Assembly (NCBI GenBank): GCA_039811865.1
Contig: JBDHZK010000108.1
Location: 1 to 9,334, forward strand
Reading direction: 5' to 3'
Source: JBDHZK01 sp039811865
Lineage (GTDB): Bacteria > Actinomycetota > Actinomycetes > Propionibacteriales > Propionibacteriaceae
Length of the DNA stretch: 9,334 nt
The position numbers and the translations under genes are program-made. Positions within the stretch are counted from its first letter, which is position 1. Every line of letters begins with the position of its first letter. Below the pieces are notes generated by a model. That model was not told the origin of the DNA, searched no databases, and saw only the letters and a program-made list of their open reading frames with translations. Shown one piece after another: positions 6,764 to 9,334 of this stretch.

Positions 6764-6941
6764 TTCCCCTCCCACCACCCGGCACCCCGCGGAATACCGA
6801 GAACCCATCGCTCGTTCTTCCCACGTGAGCAATTCGGCGGATCGCCTGGCGCGCGGCAGTGGTCGACCCCGCGCCTTGGGTTGTGGGGCAATGGCTCGAG
6901 CGGCCTGGCGCCCGGGCAACGGTCGGGGTAGCCTTCCGGGC
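6764..6941. other. upstream region of the cysteine leader
   Basis: No gene seen in these 178 bases. A GTG-initiated extension of the leader frame from 6825 has no ribosome-binding site and only low-complexity Arg/Gly/Ala content. The final part holds the promoter of the cysE leader transcript. Confidence 0.5.
6929..6934 (+). promoter_or_regulatory. -10 box of the leaderless cysE leader transcript
   Basis: TAGCCT (6929-6934), in the context GGGGTAGCCT, fits the TAnnnT form of actinobacterial -10 boxes. It ends 7 nt before the ATG at 6942, so the transcript should start at that ATG. The -35 region (CTGGCG, 6905-6910, 18-bp spacer) is weak. Confidence 0.55.
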
Positions 6942-7019
6942 ATGGGTTCGACCAAAACCGTGCGCGGGACGCGCCGTCGAATGTCGAATCCCGCCGCTCC
7001 CCTGTGCTGTTGTCGGTGA
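6942..7019 (+). CDS. cysteine leader peptide, 25 residues, upstream of cysE
   Basis: A short ORF beginning MGSTKTVRG and ending MSNPAAPLCCCR followed by TGA. The three consecutive cysteine codons TGC-TGT-TGT (7005-7013) lie just before the stop. Cysteine is rare in the rest of the window, and the next gene makes the activated precursor of cysteine. Leader peptides rich in the end-product amino acid are classical attenuators, and leaderless polycysteine ORFs controlling sulfur genes are known in mycobacteria. The ATG at 6942 is chosen because a -10 box lies 7 nt upstream and no Shine-Dalgarno is needed. An internal ATG at 6981 would give only the last 12 codons. The stop lies 114 nt before cysE. 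The peptide itself probably has no function; its translation senses Cys-tRNA supply. Confidence 0.65.
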   Translation: MGSTKTVRGTRRRMSNPAAPLCCCR

Positions 7020-7136
7020 TCCCGCCGCGCTGAGCTCTGCACGCCGAACCGGCGTCGCCCAGCCGCCATCCTCAACCAAGCCGAACCCGGCAGTCGATCG
7101 CCCCACCCGCACGACCCTCCAACAGGAGCCGAAATG
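6996..7136 (+). promoter_or_regulatory. candidate cysteine attenuator of cysE
   Basis: The RNA between the leader peptide and cysE can pair with the cysE ribosome-binding site. TGTTG inside the Cys codons (7008-7012) is complementary to CAACA (7120-7124). GCTCC just upstream of them (6996-7000) is complementary to GGAGC (7125-7129), which covers the Shine-Dalgarno AGGAG (7124-7128). A competing small hairpin, CTCC-AACA-GGAG (7117-7128), also hides it. A strong hairpin, ACGCCG-AAC-CGGCGT (7041-7055), lies between. A ribosome stalled at the Cys codons would prevent the long-range pairing and free cysE translation. The folding is inferred by eye. Confidence 0.5.
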
Positions 7137-7922
7137 CCCAATACCCCCCGCGACGAGATCTGGAACCGGATCCGCGCCGAAGCCACCCGCGATGCGGAGG
7201 CCGAGCCCGCGCTCGCGAGCTTCCTGCACACCGTGATCCTCAACCACGCCCGGCTGGAGGACGCCCTGTCGTACATCCTGGCCAGCAAGCTGGGTAGTTC
7301 GACGATCCCGTCGCTGACGCTGCGCGACCTGATCGCCAACGCGATCGACGGTGACTCCGGCATCGGCGTCGCCGTCCGCGAAGACCTGCGCGCGGTCATC
7401 AGCCGCGACCCCGCCTGCAGGGGCTATTCGGTGCCGCTGCTGTACTTCAAGGGCTTCCACTCGCTCCAGGCGTACCGCGTCGCCCACTACTACTGGGTCA
7501 ATGGGCGCGAGCAGCTCGCTCTCTACCTGCAAAGTCGGATCTCAGAGGTGTTCGCCGTCGACATCCACCCCGCGGCGAAGATCGGCAAGGGCATCTTGTT
7601 CGACCACGCGACTTCAGTGGTCATCGGCGAAACCGCCGTCGTCGAAGACGACTTCTCCATGCTGCACGAGGTCACCCTGGGCGGCACCGGCAAGGTCGGC
7701 GGCGACCGGCACCCCAAGATCGGCCGGGGCGTGATGATCGGCGCCGGAGCGAAGGTGCTCGGCAACATCCGGGTCGGCGAGGGGGCAAAGATCGGCGCCG
7801 GCAGCGTGGTGCTGTCGGACGTCGACCCCTACGTGACCGTCGCCGGCGTACCTGCGGTGCCCGTCAGTTACCCCAGGCACATCTTCCCGTGCGACGAGCT
7901 CGAGGACGCCTCGGTCGACTGA
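7134..7922 (+). CDS. cysE: serine O-acetyltransferase
   Basis: Transfers acetyl from acetyl-CoA to L-serine, giving O-acetylserine, the first committed step of cysteine synthesis. The 262-residue protein has the N-terminal helical SATase domain (about 1-105) and a left-handed beta-helix of hexapeptide repeats (about 140-245). The active-site stretch VDIHPAAKIGKG and the following FDHAT give D143 and H158, the same numbers as in Escherichia coli CysE. LGGTGKVGGDRHPKIG (182-197) and the final AGVPA (237-241) are also conserved. It is the long form of the enzyme; many actinobacteria carry a shorter one. The C-terminus is shorter than in E. coli and ends in Asp, not the Ile that inserts into O-acetylserine sulfhydrylase. 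The ATG has AGGAG 5 nt upstream. It stands alone, with no cysK beside it, behind a probable cysteine attenuator. Confidence 0.95.
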   Translation: MPNTPRDEIWNRIRAEATRDAEAEPALASFLHTVILNHARLEDALSYILASKLGSSTIPSLTLRDLIANAIDGDSGIGVAVREDLRAVISRDPACRGYSVPLLYFKGFHSLQAYRVAHYYWVNGREQLALYLQSRISEVFAVDIHPAAKIGKGILFDHATSVVIGETAVVEDDFSMLHEVTLGGTGKVGGDRHPKIGRGVMIGAGAKVLGNIRVGEGAKIGAGSVVLSDVDPYVTVAGVPAVPVSYPRHIFPCDELEDASVD

Positions 7923-7940
7923 GCCCGAAACTCGCTCAAA

Positions 7941-8001
7941 CGCGACAACAGTTGCTCGAAAGGGGCCAGAATCCGTCGCCCGGGCGCCAACTGTCGTCGT
8001 G
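7941..8001. terminator. long hairpin after cysE
   Basis: The arm 7941-7954 (containing CGACAACAGTTG) pairs with 7988-8001 (containing CAACTGTCGTCG) over 14 positions, with one A-C mismatch and one G-T pair. Inside, GGGC (7963-7966) can pair with GCCC (7978-7981). It begins 18 nt after the cysE stop, between convergent genes, so termination is the likely role. No T-run follows, and a smaller hairpin (TGGCC/GGCCA, 8028-8041) lies further on. The remaining bases to 8128 show nothing else. Confidence 0.45.
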
Positions 8002-8128
8002 ACTTAACCACCAACGGGGCCCGCGCGTGGCCTGTCGGCCATCACGGACGCCGTGAACTCAGCCAGTGCAGGTGCGTCGAGGTCGCGTGCTGGCAAAACG
8101 GCGCCACGGCGGGGGGCTTGGTCGCCAA

Positions 8129-8857
8129 TCAGCGCACTGCGGGACGCCTGGCGCGCACGGTGTGCAGGATGCCCCGCTGCCAGCCCCGCACCGTCCGCGT
8201 TGCGATCTGCCCGAAGCCCGCGCGCTCCAGCCGGGCACACAGTTCGGGGATGGAGTCGAACTCCAGGACGCTTTGGTGCAGGTAGCGGTACAGCCGAAGC
8301 CGGTGGGCCACCAACGCCGCCAGCGGCAAGATGATGCCCTGGTTGACGGCCCGCCAGCGACGGGTGGCGCCGGCGTCTCCACGGACGCTGTAATCCTGAG
8401 CAACCAGCCAGGCCCCCCGCGCCAGTTGGTCGCGAATCAGGCCGATGACGGCGTCCCGATCGGACACGTTGCGCAGCAGATAGCAGGCGAACACTCCGTC
8501 CACCTCGGCGGGCAGGTCGAGCCCCGGCAGGTCCTCCACACCCGCGTGGACGAAGCGGACGCCCTCGGGCCAGCGCTTCTTGCGCGCCTGCTGGAGCATC
8601 TCGGCGGAGGCATCTACCCCGATCAACTGCAATCTCACCCCACGGCGTCGGGCCGCGCGAAGCAGCGCCGCGGTGGAAGCCCCGGAACCGCACCCGAGAT
8701 CCAGGACGACCGCGGCGGGCGGCAGCGTCGCCACTAGTGCGGACGCGGCGGCCAGCAGCTCGCGGTGATAGCCGGGGTTCAGCCCCACCATCACCTCGTA
8801 AGTGCTGGCGACCTCGTCGAAGGCGTTGCTGAGCTCGTCGCGCTGGTTGAGTACCAA
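8129..8857 (-). CDS. class I SAM-dependent methyltransferase (UbiE-like)
   Basis: A Rossmann-fold methyltransferase using S-adenosylmethionine. In the 242-residue protein, motif I VVLDLGCGSGAS lies at 50-61. The acidic end of strand 2 is GVDAS with D82, followed by EMLQQAR as in UbiE/COQ5-type enzymes. LLRNVSDRD later on resembles the LRNV of ubiquinone/menaquinone methyltransferases, so a lipid, quinone or polyketide-like acceptor is plausible; the substrate is unknown. I set the start at TTG (8857) because AGGAG lies 5 nt upstream (8867-8863) and a -10-like TACAGT (8885-8880) lies just before it. An ATG at 8914 would add 19 Arg/Pro-rich residues and lies upstream of that promoter. The gene is convergent with cysE, and an array of 70-bp repeats lies upstream. 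Confidence 0.85.
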   Translation of the reverse strand: MVLNQRDELSNAFDEVASTYEVMVGLNPGYHRELLAAASALVATLPPAAVVLDLGCGSGASTAALLRAARRRGVRLQLIGVDASAEMLQQARKKRWPEGVRFVHAGVEDLPGLDLPAEVDGVFACYLLRNVSDRDAVIGLIRDQLARGAWLVAQDYSVRGDAGATRRWRAVNQGIILPLAALVAHRLRLYRYLHQSVLEFDSIPELCARLERAGFGQIATRTVRGWQRGILHTVRARRPAVR

Positions 8858-8862
8858 GTCCG

Positions 8863-8885
8863 CTCCTGTCGTCCCGCGAACTGTA
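8863..8885 (-). promoter_or_regulatory. -10 box and ribosome-binding site deciding the methyltransferase start
   Basis: On the - strand, TACAGT (8885-8880) fits TAnnnT. About 12 nt later comes AGGAG (8867-8863), then 5 nt, then the TTG start. No convincing -35 element is seen. Together these favour the TTG start over the upstream ATG. Confidence 0.4.
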
Positions 8886-8944
8886 GGCGGTCGGTGGCCG
8901 TGCCTTCGGGTCATCGCGAGAAGTCCGTCGGGACGCGCCGCCCC

Positions 8945-9164
8945 GAGCCCTCACCGAAGACCTCCATCAGCGCCCCAGGACCTCCCCTGAACGCAAGCCC
9001 TCACGCCCTAACCGAAGCCCTCACCGAAGACCTCCATCAGCGCCCCAGGACCTCCCCCGAACGCAAGCCCTCACGCCACCGAAGCCCTCACCGAAGACCT
9101 CCATCAGTGCCCCAGGACCTCCCCTGAACGCAAGCCCTCACGCCCTAACCGAAGCCCTCACCGA
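8945..9164. repeat. 70-bp tandem repeat array, three copies and a partial fourth
   Basis: Units start near 8945, 9014, 9081 and 9151, with periods of 70, 67 and 70 bp; the 67-bp unit lacks 3 nt. Each full unit contains CCCTCACCGAAGACCTCCAT, then CGCCCCAGGACCTCCCC, then GAACGCAAGCCCTCACGCC. Copies differ by only a few bases (CAGCGCC versus CAGTGCC, CCCTGAA versus CCCCGAA), so the duplications are recent. Within a unit AAGCCCTCAC occurs twice, so the unit itself arose by an older duplication. The last partial copy stops after CCCTCACCGA and ends in TAGGGC, which can pair with GCCCTA at 9142-9147. Periods that are not multiples of three and lack of a supported gene argue against coding. Confidence 0.9.
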
Positions 9165-9234
9165 TAGGGCACCGTCCGCATCGTTACCCAGCGCAGCGGC
9201 AAGCGCCCGGGGAACGCGCGTCCGGTGAAGACAA

Positions 9235-9265
9235 ACCGCCCGGGCCCCTGTGGGCTCCGGGCGGT
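9235..9265 (-). terminator. strong Rho-independent terminator
   Basis: ACCGCCCGGGCCC (9235-9247) pairs with GGGC (9252-9255) and CCGGGCGGT (9257-9265): 13 bp with one bulged T and a CTGT loop. Read on the - strand, it is followed by TTTGTCTTC. It lies 18 nt after the stop of the gene entering from the right. Confidence 0.8.
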
Positions 9266-9283
9266 CTGGTCGAAGGTTCGGGC

Positions 9284-9334
9284 TCAGTCCTCGGCGAGGG
9301 TGATCTCCAGGCCGCCGAGCATGGTGGCCGACAA
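9284..9334 (-). CDS. C-terminus of an unidentified gene
   Basis: Only 16 codons and a TGA stop are inside the window; the peptide ends ATMLGGLEITLAED. I cannot assign a family from this. The frame is supported by the strong terminator that follows it in the right orientation. The start lies outside the window to the right. Confidence 0.55.
   Translation of the reverse strand: MSATMLGGLEITLAED

Noticed and set aside
6753..6769. GGGG/CCCC hairpin overlapping the tetR stop as a terminator
   Set aside because: Only four base pairs with a 9-nt loop and no T-run; too weak to call.
6825..7019. 64-codon version of the Cys leader ORF starting at GTG 6825
   Set aside because: No ribosome-binding site, and the -10 box at 6929-6934 lies inside this frame. 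The ATG at 6942 fits a leaderless start.
6146..7399. Long open frame on the - strand across tetR, the cysE leader and cysE
   Set aside because: It is antisense to two well-supported genes, with Arg/Gly-rich translation typical of a GC-rich shadow frame.
8858..8914. ATG start at 8914 for the methyltransferase
   Set aside because: No Shine-Dalgarno sequence, an Arg/Pro-rich extension outside the family fold, and it lies upstream of the -10-like box. TTG at 8857 has AGGAG at 5 nt.
8945..9164. CRISPR array
   Set aside because: The 70-bp units are contiguous with no unique spacers, and there are no cas genes.

Overview
This is a GC-rich window, most likely from an actinomycete. The evidence is strongly GC-biased third codon positions, GTG and TTG starts, TAnnnT-type -10 boxes placed exactly 7 nt before start codons (leaderless transcripts), and DnaA-box-like 9-mers of the TT(A/G)TCCACA type. 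I cannot name the genus from sequence alone.

Left part (1-3113, + strand): three genes in one direction. They are the 3' portion of a ThrE-type (YjjP-YjjB fusion) amino-acid exporter, an ADP-ribosylglycohydrolase, and a Cof-type HAD phosphatase. A long hairpin (3133-3171) separates them from a convergent LysE/RhtB-family exporter (3210-3821, -). Two amino-acid exporters of different families therefore lie within 4 kb.

Middle (3822-4893): about 1 kb with little coding. It carries three copies of a precisely built 46-bp module. Each copy is two DnaA-box-like 9-mers and an inverted GGGGATAAC element at exact 12-bp steps, followed by TACAT-G-TGTG. Between copies 2 and 3 sits a 52-residue charged orphan gene with a strong Shine-Dalgarno sequence and its own terminator.

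Right-middle (4894-6763): a GH13 alpha-amylase-family enzyme (-) is divergent from a TetR regulator (+). They share a 70-bp promoter region with a perfect 15-bp palindrome placed over both candidate promoters, so the TetR protein probably controls itself and the glycosidase.

Right (6764-8128): serine acetyltransferase cysE is preceded by a leaderless 25-codon leader peptide ending Leu-Cys-Cys-Cys-Arg-stop. The Cys codons and the bases just before them are complementary to the cysE ribosome-binding site. This looks like a cysteine-responsive attenuator, and it is the most interesting system in the window. It resembles the polycysteine leader ORFs described in mycobacteria.

Right end (8129-9334): a SAM-dependent methyltransferase (-, probable TTG start), an array of three and a bit 70-bp tandem repeats upstream of it, a strong terminator, and the last 16 codons of an unidentified gene on the - strand.
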